Assembly: GCF_011386835.1 (NCBI RefSeq)
Contig: NC_088791.1
Location: 12,648,998 to 12,712,997, forward strand
DNA length: 64,000 nt
Reading direction: 5' to 3'
Source of the DNA: Chrysemys picta bellii
Taxonomy: Eukaryota; Chordata; Testudines; Emydidae
The notes under the pieces are model-generated. The model was given only the letters and a program-made list of their open reading frames with translations. It searched no databases and had not been told where the DNA came from. Every line of letters begins with the position of its first letter. Positions within the stretch are counted from its first letter, which is position 1. This document shows positions 22,239 through 32,654 of the stretch, piece after piece. A program made the position numbers and the translations under genes.

Positions 22239-23357
22239 CCATATTACACCTCATCAGAAAGATACATTTGACACCATTGAGCCGAGCCACTCAGCGATTT
22301 CCTATTTTTGACACGCGCATGTAATTTTAAGTATGTCTGTTCCGATCAATAAAAAGTGCTAATTTTTAAGCAGTAAATGTACGATAAGCAGGCGCAGTCA
22401 TACTTAGTGAGCACGCGTTCTGCAGCATTGCTTGTCCTTAACTCACGACGTGCATCACCAAGGGGTGGGAGTTGTCATGCTTGGGTTAAAAGTGGGCAAA
22501 TTGATTGTGGGAGCAGATCTGATGACGCCTGGCCTATCCACCAGACCTCAGTCCTCCCCCTCCGAGGTTATAGAGGAAAGGAATAAACAGGGAAGCTAAA
22601 GTTAGAGGAGGCTCTCCAGACCCCTCTCCCTGGCTTGCAGGAAAACATTCCCCCACAGATTCCCCTCCTCCCTGGCTGTTGCTGTGAGAGCACCCCCTCC
22701 GGTTTCAATTGCCGGCCTACCATCGTACTGAACCTGGTCTCCACCAGGTGAAATAGCAGAAGCCACATAAAGTGGGACTTTTAAAATCAGATGGGGTGAA
22801 ACCCAAGTAAAATATACTGGAGAGAACAATACTGCAATTGCAGGGAGATGGGCAGGATCCTCTAATGGGCCTTTACCAATTCTAATTTCTACAAACTCAT
22901 CCGATCTTACCTGTAAACTGAGAGCGCACAGCGCCTCAAAGTGGCTGCAAGAGGAGACACCTAATGCACTGGCAGCGTGAAACTTTTACAGCAGTTACTA
23001 TCCCCAGATGCATCAATGTTAATTTCATCATTTGGCAGACAATTTTTAATCATCATCATCCAGATTAGGTAACATTAAATAACAGCAACAGCTCCACTAT
23101 ACTGACCTTGCGTACTCAGCCATGAACACAGGAGAGCAGCCTCTCGGCAATTTACTCAGTGACACAAAAGATCTTCCCCAGGCATGAACATGCTGTCGTA
23201 TTCTGGTTGATTACCTGTTCTCCTGTATTTGCAGACATAAGCCTGCTCTGTGAAAACTGCAGGCTGATTTTTCTGTTTGGGGTGTACGTGACGATATTGT
23301 GGTGTGCACACACAATAAAAGAGAAAGAAATCTGTCGCGCTAAAACAAAATCCCAAG
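22239..23357. other. Intronic DNA, partly repeat-poor
   Basis: No exon or RNA gene seen. The stretch 22900-23160 is free of recognised repeats and holds AT-rich blocks such as 'ttaatttcatcatttggcag'. Confidence 0.35.
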
Positions 23358-23440
23358 TGCCAGATTCTGTTCCTGGTTACACCCTGTGTGAACCTAGAGT
23401 AGATCCAGTGAAGTAAAATGAGTTACACCAGGGTAAAACC
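23358..23440. repeat. Palindromic 'gttacaccctg / ttacaccaggg' repeat, diverged
   Basis: 'gtgccagattctgttcctgg' with 'ttacaccctgtgtgaacc' and later 'gagttacaccagggtaaaac' match the family at 24080-24177. Confidence 0.5.
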
Positions 23441-23506
23441 TAGATTTGTAGGGTGAAATCGTGGCTTCAATGAAGCGAAAGAGTTTTGCCACTGACTTCA
23501 ATAGAG

Positions 23507-23671
23507 TATAGTTTCAAACTTATAAAGCCAGAAGGGACCACTGTGATCTATTAATCTGACCTCCTGCGGGACACAGGCAAGAGGACTTCCCTGAATTAAT
23601 TCCTGTTTGATCTACAGCAGATCTTTCAGAAAGACACCCAATATTTAAAAATTGCCAGTGATGGAGAACCC
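23507..23671 (-). mobile_element. Old CR1 3' fragment, minus strand
   Basis: 'aagccagaagggaccactgt', 'gacctcctgcgggacacagg' and 'ttaaaaattgccagtgatgg' match the complement of an older CR1 subfamily. Confidence 0.8.
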
Positions 23672-23701
23672 TTGATGTCAGTGGGGCCAGGATTTCCCCC
23701 C

Positions 23702-23929
23702 AGAGATTTTAAGGCCAGAAGGGACCATTATGATCAGCTACTCTGACCTTCTGCATAACACAGGCCAGAGAATTTCACCCAGGGATTGCTGCTTTGAGCC
23801 CAATGACTTGTGGTCACACTGGAGACGATTTAGAAAAGCATCCAATCTTCATTGAAACACTCCACGTGATAGAGAATTTACCACTTCCCTTGGAAGCTGT
23901 CCCATTGGTTAATTACCCTAGTAACCAAT
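23702..23929 (-). mobile_element. Old CR1 3' fragment, minus strand, same subfamily
   Basis: Restarts the CR1 3' end ('attttaaggccagaagggac') 30 bases after the previous fragment and extends through 'aaagcatccaatcttcattg' to 'cccattggttaattacccta'. Adjacent copies are independent insertions or a tandem duplication. Confidence 0.8.
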
Positions 23930-24079
23930 GTGAGTGAGAACAGACTCAGAGTGCAAATATCATGAAGAGCAAGGAAGACAGTCCCACTGAACTGCACTTA
24001 TTTAAAAACCACAAGAACAGATGGTCACCTCATGGATAAGATACAATGTCTGGGATCCTGTAGCAAAGCTCCTGTTTTG

Positions 24080-24177
24080 GGGCCAGATCCTGATCTGTGT
24101 AAATCCAGAGCACCTCCACTGATGCACAATGGAGTTAATCCGGATTTACACCAGTGTAACGGAAATCAGAATTTGGC
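24080..24177. repeat. Palindromic 'gtgtaaatcc / ggatttacac' element
   Basis: Left end gggccagatcctgatctg, right end atcagaatttggca, with inner arms 'gtgtaaatccagagcacctc' and 'ggagttaatccggatttaca'. Almost the whole element can fold. Copies at 45868 and 23358. Confidence 0.65.
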
Positions 24178-25056
24178 ACTTGATTTGTTCGGGATCCTTT
24201 TTTATAATGTATAACTTGGATTTTTACCCAGCTTCGCTTTCAGAGCTGGAAAGTTAATTCACCATGTTAGAAAATAAACTCAGGCTCTCAAGGCATTCAG
24301 GGAACAAATTCATGGCTGGCATCACTCCAGTGAAGTGTGTTGGCTCATTGTGATCCAAGTCCCACTGAAGACTTTCCACTGCCTTCAACACAAGTTGGAT
24401 CTGGCCCTAAATTCCATTCCCAAGTCAGAAGGGAGAGCTTGGTGGGTTTTCTTTTTACCATGTCTGGATCTGTAGACTCAGGTTCTATCTATACCATGTA
24501 AACCGAATGTGGCAGACACACTGGAGTTTAGTCAGGCATCAGAAGTATCTAAAAACACAACCCTATGGATTGAAATCAGAGGAGTCTCAGCAGACAAACC
24601 AAAGATGTGGATGAGACACATTCTGTTGGACATGTCTGATCATACAAAGGCACAACTTCTCCCAGTGTTCACACAGGGGCGGTAGGGCTCTGCATCACCC
24701 CCGACTTGGGGCTGAACACTGAAGGCATGATAGAGCCCTGAGCAAGAATTTCTGGATTTGGCCCATTACTGAAGTGTGGAGCCTAAACTTTTCATTGCTG
24801 TTTCTTCCATATTGTTTTTCCTTGAAGACCTAGGTGTGGAACATCTTTCAAACTCTGGTCCGCCAAGCCGTTACCCTCACTTCATTCAGATCCCTCTCTA
24901 AGACTCACTCATCCCACAACACTCACAAGAAGCAAGGCAAACATGAGTCGTACCATTTTTTAATGATGAATTGAACCACCAACCTTGAACACGCCTAAGT
25001 TGAGCAACTGTGCGACATAACTGCTGCAACACTCATTCTTCTACAACTTGAACCCA
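24178..25056. other. Intronic DNA, no recognised feature
   Basis: No gene, exon signal or clear transposon ends. Confidence 0.35.
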
Positions 25057-25130
25057 CTAGGGCCAACAGCAGGGTTTGAACCTTCTGCACAAAAAGCCCA
25101 AGTCTCTTGAGCTAAAGGATGAATGTCATT
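25057..25130 (-). mobile_element. tRNA-like SINE head, minus strand
   Basis: On the minus strand 'tttagctcaagagacttggg' resembles an A-box region and 'ggttcaaaccctgct' a B-box at proper distance. Another such scrap ('tttagctcaggagatccctg') is on the minus strand near 31493-31514. Confidence 0.55.
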
Positions 25131-25270
25131 AGTTAGAACCAGTAGCAGATTCCAATCCCTTATTTGAACCACCACCCACAAGAAGGCAACAGGGACCTAC
25201 CTAGAGTGCACTATAGTAAGGAGGGGATGGGGGGAAGAAAGTGTTTGTGATCTTCACTCATTGTGTCTAA

Positions 25271-25382
25271 AATCAGATTTTAAGCTGTTTGGGGCAGGGA
25301 CCACATCTCACCATTGGCTCAGCAAAGCCCTTTCAGGCACTGGGCAACTAGTTACAATGATTATTAGCAATAATAATTAATA
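25271..25382 (+). mobile_element. SINE tail fragment
   Basis: 'aagctgtttggggcagggac' and 'cacatctcaccattggctca' followed by an A/T-rich end correspond to the tail of the SINE at 16071-16347. Confidence 0.5.
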
Positions 25383-25424
25383 TTAAACTGAGCTGCTCAC
25401 TTCGGAGGTCTCAAAATGATTTTC

Positions 25425-25425
25425 T

Positions 25426-25490
<65 letters not shown>

Positions 25491-25495
25491 ACACA
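25425..25495. repeat. Compound microsatellite (TC)n(AC)n
   Basis: About 10 TC units followed by about 22 AC units; Z-DNA-prone and probably length-polymorphic. A second (AC)n is at 25645-25668. Confidence 0.97.
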
Positions 25496-25544
25496 AATGT
25501 TTTGAAAACAGTCAGATGGCGCCCAAAATCTGAAAGCGCTAAAG

Positions 25545-25856
25545 CAGCGATACTCAAACCTCAGTGGTTCAGAAGCCAAATTAGCGATCAACCTTACCCA
25601 AGAGTCACAGTCGTGTGAATTCATTTGTTTCACTTACTATTTTTACACACACACACACACACACACACCTCACAGCAAAATGACTGACCAAGTATTATTA
25701 TTTTATCAACTACAATTGGTTAGTAACATAGTAAAAGCATCGTGATTGGTTAATAACTTAGATTGGTTAAGAATCAAATCACAGCGTGTTTTAAAAGCGG
25801 CAGGAGACACACTGAAGAGGCACTTGTGGCTTTCAAACCTCGACTGAGTATCACTG
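25545..25856. mobile_element. Non-autonomous hAT element
   Basis: Ends CAGCGATACTCAAACC and TGAGTATCACTG are inverted repeats. Flanks cgctaaag (25537-25544) and ctctaaag (25857-25864) are an 8-bp target duplication with one mismatch. An (AC)n tract at 25645-25668 has expanded inside it. Confidence 0.85.
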
Positions 25857-25864
25857 CTCTAAAG

Positions 25865-26559
25865 TGACCATTCCCGTAACTATAGGGGCGGCTTTGTCCC
25901 TGCAATCTGTCTCCTTTAGAATGGCAGCTCATTAGGAAAATGAACATTGCAAACTCCATTTCCTTTCTACACTTAACCCAAAATCTCAGTGTAAATCCCC
26001 TGGGCTTTTTGTCTGTATTATATAATGGTCCCCAAGATTTACCATTTGAGACAAGCCCTCAAAATCCTAAAGCGCAAGTTTGAATATTCCAACAGAGTGG
26101 GGCCTAAATCAGAACTTCCCTGAATTTTGAAAGGAAGAAGGGTTGTTTTTTTTATTAGAATTCCAAAACTATAAGGACTCCATTTTCCAGTCAAAATCAG
26201 TACCTTAAACCACACCCAGAAACTGACTGGCAGCAGATGCAGGTCACAGATGCTGTGGAGGTCAGTGTTATATGATACACCTGAGTTCCAGACAGCCAGG
26301 TATGCTGGGCTCTTTCTAAAAGGCAGATGGTCACATTCTGCACTACCTGGCGCATCTCAATAGTATTATGGGGACTTTGCAGGGGGGAGGTTCGCCTTCC
26401 TCTGTGGCATGGTGAGCACATCGCTTGCTAGGATCATCTGGGAATATCTCACCAAATCAATTCCCTGCCGCCACATGGCCCTCAGCCACTGGTGGCACAT
26501 TAGTCCCTCTTGTGGCACACAATTGTCTCCTGAGGACTGAAATACTTGAGTCTAATACA
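25865..26559. other. Intronic DNA, no recognised feature
   Basis: Contains a T-run near 26140. No exon signals or repeat ends recognised. Confidence 0.35.
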
Positions 26560-26641
26560 GGTCATTGGGTATGGTTCAGTGGCCTGTGATATACAGATTA
26601 GATGATCCAGTGGCCCCTTCCGGCCTTAAACTCTATGCCTG
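26560..26641 (+). mobile_element. CR1 3' tail scrap, plus strand
   Basis: 'agtggcctgtgatatacaga', 'ttagatgatccagtggcccc' and 'ttccggccttaaactctatg' match an older CR1 subfamily end. Confidence 0.7.
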
Positions 26642-27499
26642 TAAGATAAATGTAAGAAGGCGCTGAGCTCCTTTATGAAGCAACGAGGGCCTCCACCCAA
26701 AACAAAGCCACTTGCAAGACTGAAGTAGCAGTTAGCCATGCAGCCCCAATGGGGCTCCATATGGATCTGATAACAAACTAAGGGCCAGGGACTGTTTGGC
26801 TTGGAGCTGTGCATTTGGTGGGTGAGAGAGAGAAGCAATGGGAGACATCACCGTAAAAGACACAGTGAAAAGGAGCAGAAAGCCAAGGAGGTGGCAGAAC
26901 AAGCAATGGGAGCGCAGCCCTGAGAAAAGCCTAGAGAGAGAGCTTTTGGGCTGAGTACTGGCTAAAAAAGGCTTGGAACTGTAAGCAAAGGAACTATCAC
27001 CTGTCGTTTATTGCTCCTGTATTCAAGGAAACAAGACTTTGTACGTTCTTTCAGGGCTGTCGATTAATCACAGTTAACTCAAAAGATGTATTGTGATTAA
27101 AAATATTAATCACAATTAATCGCAGTTTTAATCGCATTAAACAATAGAATACCAATTGTAAATGTATTAAATATTTTTTGGATCTTTTTCTACATTTTTA
27201 AATATAATTGATTTCAATTACAACACAGAATACAAAGTGTACACTGCTCACTTTATTTTATTTTTTATTACAAATATTTGCACTGTAAAAATGATAAAGA
27301 AACAGTATTTTTCAATTCACCTCATAAAAGTACTGTAGTGCAATTTCTTTATTGTGAAAGTGCAACTTACAAATGTAGATTTTTTTTGTTACATAAGCGC
27401 ACTCAAAAACAAAACTTTTGATCCTACAAGTCCACTCAGTCCTACTTCTTGTTCAGCCAATCGCCAGGAGAAACAAGTTTGTTTACATTTGCGGGAGAT

Positions 27500-28157
27500 C
27501 ACAATCTCTAGGGACGGCCCTGGTGTCCTACACAGCCTCCCTGTGGGGGACCGGCCCTGGGCCTCCATGTGGGGGCGGCATCCCAGGCCTCCATGGGGGA
27601 GGGGAGAGGGGGCTGCACCCAGGGGCATTGGGAGGCAGGAACAGCCAGTGCAGGAAGGCAGCAGGGATCGGGCCAGCCCCCGCACTCACAGGGCAGTGGG
27701 AAGTGGAGAAACACAACCTCAGCCTGCTCCACTCTGCTCCCCCGGCTCCCAGGCTTCGGGGAAGGGGACAAACCGTCCCCCAGCACTCACCGGCAGTGCG
27801 GCTGGGAGCCAGCGGAGCGGGGCGGGATTGGGTCGCTCCATTTCCCGCTGCCCAGTCAGTGCAGGGCAGGCCCGACCCCTGCTGCAATCCCCCGGGATGC
27901 ATAGCTCAGGGGATGGGATTTGGGGGGGAAGGGACGGGGCTGGGGCGGAAGTTGAGGGGAAGGGGTGGGGCAGGGGCAGAGGCAGCTTTCCTGGGCCCTG
28001 CTGTGCACAGCCCACGAGGGGCCAGCTCAGCTGTCCAGGGAATCGGGCTGGCCACTGGAGCTAGATGAAGCATGCAGCTGCATAGGGCACCAGGAAATTT
28101 GGGGCAATTTGGTGCCCTACGCAGCTGTGTAGTTTGCGTCTGGATAGGGACAGCCTG
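27500..28157 (+). mobile_element. Nested GC-rich hAT MITE with flipped left terminus
   Basis: Flanked by cgggagat (27492-27499) and caggagat (28158-28165), a 7/8 target duplication inside the fold-back hAT. The right end reads 'gtttgcgtctggata' then 'ggacagcctg'. The related element at 56652-57113 shares 'cctacacagcc' and 'cagctgcatagggcaccagg'. The first 23 bases are the reverse complement of the expected terminus. Long open frames on both strands (up to 236 codons) are GC-driven chance frames. Confidence 0.8.
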
Positions 28158-28341
28158 CAGGAGATAATGCTGCCCACTTCTTATTTACAATGTCACCAGA
28201 AAGGGAGAACAGGCGTTCGCATGGGACTTTTGTAGCCGGTATTGCAAGGTATTTACGTGCCAGATATGCTATACATTTGGATGCCCCTTCATGCTTCGGC
28301 CACCATTCCAGAGGACATGCTTCCATGCTGATGATGCTCAT
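28158..28341 (-). pseudogene. hAT transposase C-terminal dimerisation segment, inverted copy
   Basis: The minus strand reads WWPKHEG, LARKYLAIPATKVPCERLF, then SLSGDIVNKKWAALSPA. This is the hAT family dimerisation block, with the CERLFS motif intact. It is cut off where the nested element was inserted. It corresponds to 28783-28960 on the plus strand, which carries the same block with stops. Confidence 0.85.
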
Positions 28342-28368
28342 TAAAAAAACAATGCGTTAATTAAATTT

Positions 28369-29008
28369 GTGACTGAACTCCTTGGGGGAGAATTGTATGT
28401 CCTCTGCTCTGTTTTACCCAAATTCTGCCATATATTTCATGTTATAGCAGTCTCGGATGATGACTCAGCACATGTTCATTTTAAGAACACTTTCACTGCA
28501 GATTTGACAAAACGCAAAGAGGGTACTAATGTGAGATTTCTAAAAATAACTACATCACTCGACCCAAGGTTTAAGAATCTGAAGTGCCTTCCAAAATCTG
28601 AGCGGGACGAGGTATGGAGAATGCTTTCAGAAGTCTTAAAAGAGCAACCCTCCGATGCGGAAACTACAGAACCTGAACTACCAAAAAAGAAAATCAACCT
28701 TCTGCTGGTGGGATCTGACTCAGATGATGAAAACGAACACGTCAGTCCGCACTGCTTCGGATTGTTATGGAGCAGAACCCGTCACCAGCATGGACGCATG
28801 TCCCCCGGAATGATGGTTGAAGCATGAAGGGACATATGAATCTTTAGCGCATCTGACATGTAAATATCTTGCGAAGCCGGCTACAACAGTGCCATGAGAA
28901 CGCCTGTTCTCACTTTCAGGTGACATTGTGAACGAGAAGTGGGCAGCATTATCTCCTGCAAATGTAAACAAACTTCTTTGTCTGAGTGATTGGCTGAACA
29001 AGAAATAG
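28369..29008 (+). pseudogene. hAT (ZBED-like) transposase C-terminal half, decayed
   Basis: The frame to 28827 reads ELYVLCSVLPKFCHIF, TADLTKRKEGTNVRFLK and TSLDPRFKNLKCLP. The LDPRF segment is diagnostic for ZBED-like hAT transposases. A frameshift near 28740 follows. The dimerisation block then continues as KYLAKPATTVP, stop, ERLFSLSGDIVNEKWAALSP and LSDWLNKK, with a stop codon at 29006-29008. The N-terminal BED finger and most of the catalytic core are missing, so it cannot act. Confidence 0.85.
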
Positions 29009-29321
29009 GTCTGAGTGGACTTGTAGGCTCTAAAATTTTACACTGTTTTATTTTTGAATGCAGATTTTTTATACATAATTCTATATTTGTAAATTCAGCT
29101 TTCATGACAAAGATTGCATTACAGTACTTGTATTAGGTGCATTCAAAATACAATTTTTTTTATAGTGCAAATACTTGTAATAAAAAATAAATATAAAGTG
29201 AGCACTGTACACTTTGTATTCTGTGTTATAAATTGAATATATTAAAAAATGTCGAAAACATAAAAATATTTAAATAAATGGTATTCTATCATTGTTTAAC
29301 AGTGCAATTAATCGTGATTAA

Positions 29322-29512
29322 TACACCTCTACCCTGATAACGCGGCCCGATATAACAAGAATTCGGATATAACGCGGTAAAGCAGCGCTCTGGGGGAGTG
29401 GGGCTGCACACTCTGGCGGATCAAAGCAAGTTCGATATAACGTGGTTTCACCTATAACACAGTAAGATTTTTTGGCTCCCGAGGACAGCATTATATCGGG
29501 GGTAGAAGTGTA
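29322..29512 (-). mobile_element. Non-autonomous Tc1/mariner-like element, copy B, nested in hAT
   Basis: Ends TACACCTCTACCCTGATAAC and GGGGGTAGAAGTGTA, next to TA. Reverse orientation relative to 1193-1392 and alignable throughout. It splits the right end of the fold-back hAT (…cgtgatta | atttt…), so it is younger. Confidence 0.85.
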
Positions 29513-29534
29513 TTTTAATCATTTGACAGCCCTA

Positions 29535-30649
29535 GATCTTTTTAAACAAACAAAATTGTCTTAAAAAAACATTCAGCTCAATCATCAATTTCTCCTAATG
29601 TAAACAACCAGCAAGACCCTGAATTTTAGCTAACCATTAGATCAAAAAGAGGTAACAGTTTGAAGGTGTAGCCTCTTGTAGAATGTGCTGCAGTCCTACA
29701 GCCTGTAGGCTCAGATAGCCCTGGGGCAGTTCTACAGGGCGTAACATCCTTCCCGTGTGCAAATGGTAAGAAGCATTTTGGGTGACTTTTGCTGCCTGAG
29801 AGGTGGAAGGATCCAAAAAAACAGTACCAGTCAACATCTGTAAAACTCTCAAACATCCCCAAATTATTTCTGTCAGACATGTGGCATATGTAAAATACAC
29901 AGTGGTGTAGTATATTAAGGTTTTATGAACACTCATTTGGGGCAGATTCTGATAATCTACCTTGATTATTACCTATGGAGTTAGAATAAGTTCAATTTGA
30001 GAAAAAGGGTAGCAGAAGCTAACCCTTGGGGATGCCTTGCATAAGCCATTTGTGGCTGTCCCACTCATGAGTAATGTGACCATTCAATTGCAATAAAAGC
30101 TTATATCACATCAAATATTCCACATACATTTTATCCAGGAGGCTAGTGTCCGAGCACGAGTAGAAAGAGCTTGGCTGTGCTGGGTGATTTGAAGGGAGAG
30201 CTTAGCCAGAACCTAACCCAAATCTCGACGTGAATGCAAAAGCCTTGACTTATCTCAGCTTGTGAAAAAGAGTAACACATTTATGTCCTACCCATTCTAT
30301 CAGGCCAGCCCCTTGTTGATTCTGCCCCAGAACAATATCTGAAAATTAGAGAACATTTGGTAAAGGAATGCCATTGAAGTACAAATACCATGCTCCAGGC
30401 ACTGACCTCACCTCAGCAAACTCTATCCAATTATCTCTAACATCAAGTGCCTTTTCTCACTTCTAAATCCCATAGCCACATTCCGAAAGCCACTCTTTGG
30501 CAACGGCTCCCTAAAATGTACCAAATTTTCAGCTATGCAATGATCTAGTGCAAAAAAAATCCAACTATCTTGCTGCACAATTACTTTTTTTCCTGGCAAT
30601 ATCCAGTGCCTACAATGGAGAGCCACAAATAACATATATAATTTTAGAG
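29535..30649. other. Intronic DNA, no recognised feature
   Basis: No exon signals, RNA genes or repeat ends recognised. A 99-codon minus frame at 29637-29936 has no domain. Confidence 0.35.
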
Positions 30650-31034
30650 AGTCAAGGTGGGTGAGGTAATGTCTTTTATTGGGTCAACTTCTGTTGGGGA
30701 GAGAGGCAAGCTTTGGAGTACACAGAGCTCTGCTTCATGTGTGGGAAAGGTACTCAGAGGGTCACAGATAAATACCAGGTTGAACAGATAGTTTAGCATA
30801 AGTACTTAGGACATATTCAACTCAAAGGTTCCCTTAAAATAGGTGCTAACTATTTATGCTAAGCTAAATTTAGCTGTGACACTCTGAATACCCTTCCCAG
30901 ACCTGAAGAAGAGCTCCGTGTAGCTCGAAAGCTTGTCTCTCACTAAGAGAAGTTGGTCCAATAAAAGATATTACCTCACCCACCTTGTCTCCCTAATGCC
31001 CTGAGACCAACATGGCTACAACAACACTGCATAC
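30650..31034. mobile_element. Penelope-like inverted dimer with hammerhead-like core
   Basis: The left arm begins agagtcaaggtgggtgaggt and the right arm ends attacctcacccaccttgtc; about 110 bases on each side pair. The right arm holds CTGAAGA (30903-30909), a perfect 5-bp stem GAGCT/AGCTC (30911-30915 and 30922-30926) and GAAA (30927-30930), which is the order of a hammerhead core, although one extra A precedes the stem. Penelope-like elements are known to carry hammerhead motifs in their terminal repeats. Extends to 'caacactgcatac'. Assignment to Penelope is by this resemblance. Confidence 0.6.
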
Positions 31035-32424
31035 ATATATACAAGTCTGACTTTTCAGAACGGTTCTATTCACTTTCATACTCCAGTTCCTACAGAAAAA
31101 AAAGAAACAAAAAACCACCAGAATGACTGACGAGAGGAAGCATATAGCACATTATATGCGAACAGATCATTTAAAAGAACACAGAAGAACAAATATGAAA
31201 ACCAGAACAGGGATCAAAAGAAAAGCCTCCTGTCAGAGAACAGTCTCCGAGACTCTGAGTAGAACCCCACAAGGCAAAAAACAGCCTTGTCTAGTTGCTG
31301 AGGCACTGTACTCTGAGGCAGAATGCACAGGTTCCTGGCTCTGCTCCCAACTTGTTATGTGACCTGTGGTGCAAGTCACTTCAGCCTAATGCACACATGA
31401 TTTTTAGGCACCTAGTCTGAGATACCTAGAGCCTAACTTTTACAGATGCAAGTGTGGTGACTGACCTCCTGGCTAACACATCAGCAACTGAAGCAGGGAT
31501 CTCCTGAGCTAAAGCCATGGGTCGCTACAGGTTGTGCTCAAGACTCTGTTGGTGGGGGCTGTAACAACTCACATCCTCTGTGTATTGGCAGAACCTGTAA
31601 CGCACACTCACAAGTGGGTTACACAAGCACCTGCACCTATTGGAGTGGTGGGGGCCTGGCATCTCTGAAAATTTGGCCCTAGTTGTCTCAGACTGGACAC
31701 CCAAAACAGAGGAACCCAGAATTAGTGGAAACCCTTTGAAAAAATTTAAGCTTCAACTGCTCCATGACTCAGTTTCCCCATCTTTAAAAGGGAGATGATA
31801 AAAGCTAGCTACCTCACCGGGTTCACGCAGTAAATCACTAGCAGAGCCGGGAGCTGAATTTTTACTTCCTGATCCATGATCTAATCCTAAACCACAGCTC
31901 CTCCACATCATCATCGTTAAGCAAAATAACTAATGAGCCTGGTTTCATTTGTCACCTTCTCTCGACCCCTTGTACAATCAGACATATGTGGAAAAACCTC
32001 ACCACATGTACTTCCCTCAGTTTGCAGCATATTCTGTGATTAATCTGAATTCTATTGCCTGGCATCTAATGATCCAATCCCATTTAAATCGTTTGAGTGT
32101 CCCATGGACGTGTGATGTAAGCAACACAAATCAGAACTTGGAGCGCCTTATGATCATTCATCACATGTCCTTTCTGAAACTAACGGCGCAGCCAGGCCCC
32201 AGGAGATGCCCTACATCCTATTTGCGGGATGTAAATCCACAATCATCATCATCATATCACCAAAGAAATATTCCAGCAAGTCACCTTTTACGCTAGTTAA
32301 ATGTGCATTTTCCTCTCTTGAGACTAGAAATGGGCTTGAACTATAAATCCCAGGATCAAAAATCTCCCCCAAACTTTGGAAGAGTTCAGGTCTGCCTCTG
32401 GACCCCAAATTTACAGCTCAGCTC
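31035..32424. other. Intronic DNA with SINE scraps
   Basis: Partial SINE heads and bodies: 31275-31380 ('ctggctctgctcccaacttg', 'gtgcaagtcacttcagcc') and 31755-31895 ('catgactcagtttccccatc'). The rest is unrecognised. Confidence 0.45.
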
Positions 32425-32640
32425 CATCCCTACAGAATACACTTTCTGCGCATAACCTTGAGACCTGGCTTCTATTCCCAGCTCTGCCACTAAATTCCTG
32501 GGTGACCTTGAGCAAGTCCCCTCTTTGTGCCTCAGTTCCCCATCTGTAAAAGAAGGCTAATGGTATTGACTTCCTTTTTAAAGCACTTTGAGATCTCCAG
32601 ATGAAAAGTGCTATATAAGAGCTAGGTATGACTGTCATTA
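32425..32640 (+). mobile_element. tRNA-derived SINE, well preserved body
   Basis: 'ttctattcccagctctgcca', 'tgggtgaccttgagcaagtc', 'tgtgcctcagttccccatct', 'aaagcactttgagatctcca' and the tail 'aaaagtgctatataagagct' appear in canonical order. The head is decayed. Confidence 0.85.
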
Positions 32641-32654
32641 TTAACTGTTATTTA

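Larger units (their letters stand above)
27052..29534 (+). mobile_element. Fold-back hAT transposon (ZBED-like transposase), dead, with two nested insertions
   Basis: The left end CAGGGCTGTCGATTAATC and right end 'gatta...tgacagccct' are hAT-type termini. The left arm (27052-28339, minus the nested insert) is an inverted copy of the right arm (28783-29534, minus the nested MITE). Both include 'gtccactcagtcctacttct' or its complement and the transposase C-terminus. The roughly 440-base loop carries plus-strand transposase sequence. Nested: a hAT MITE at 27500-28157 and a mariner-like MITE at 29322-29512. No 8-bp duplication survives. Confidence 0.85.

Noticed and set aside
25397..25633. 78-codon minus frame with a CVCV run
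   Set aside because: Same cause: translation of the (TC)n(AC)n microsatellite.
27354..28068. Open frames of 236 and 216 codons
   Set aside because: They cross from a hAT arm into a nested GC-rich MITE, so cannot be one ancestral gene. No domain, and several frames are open at once.
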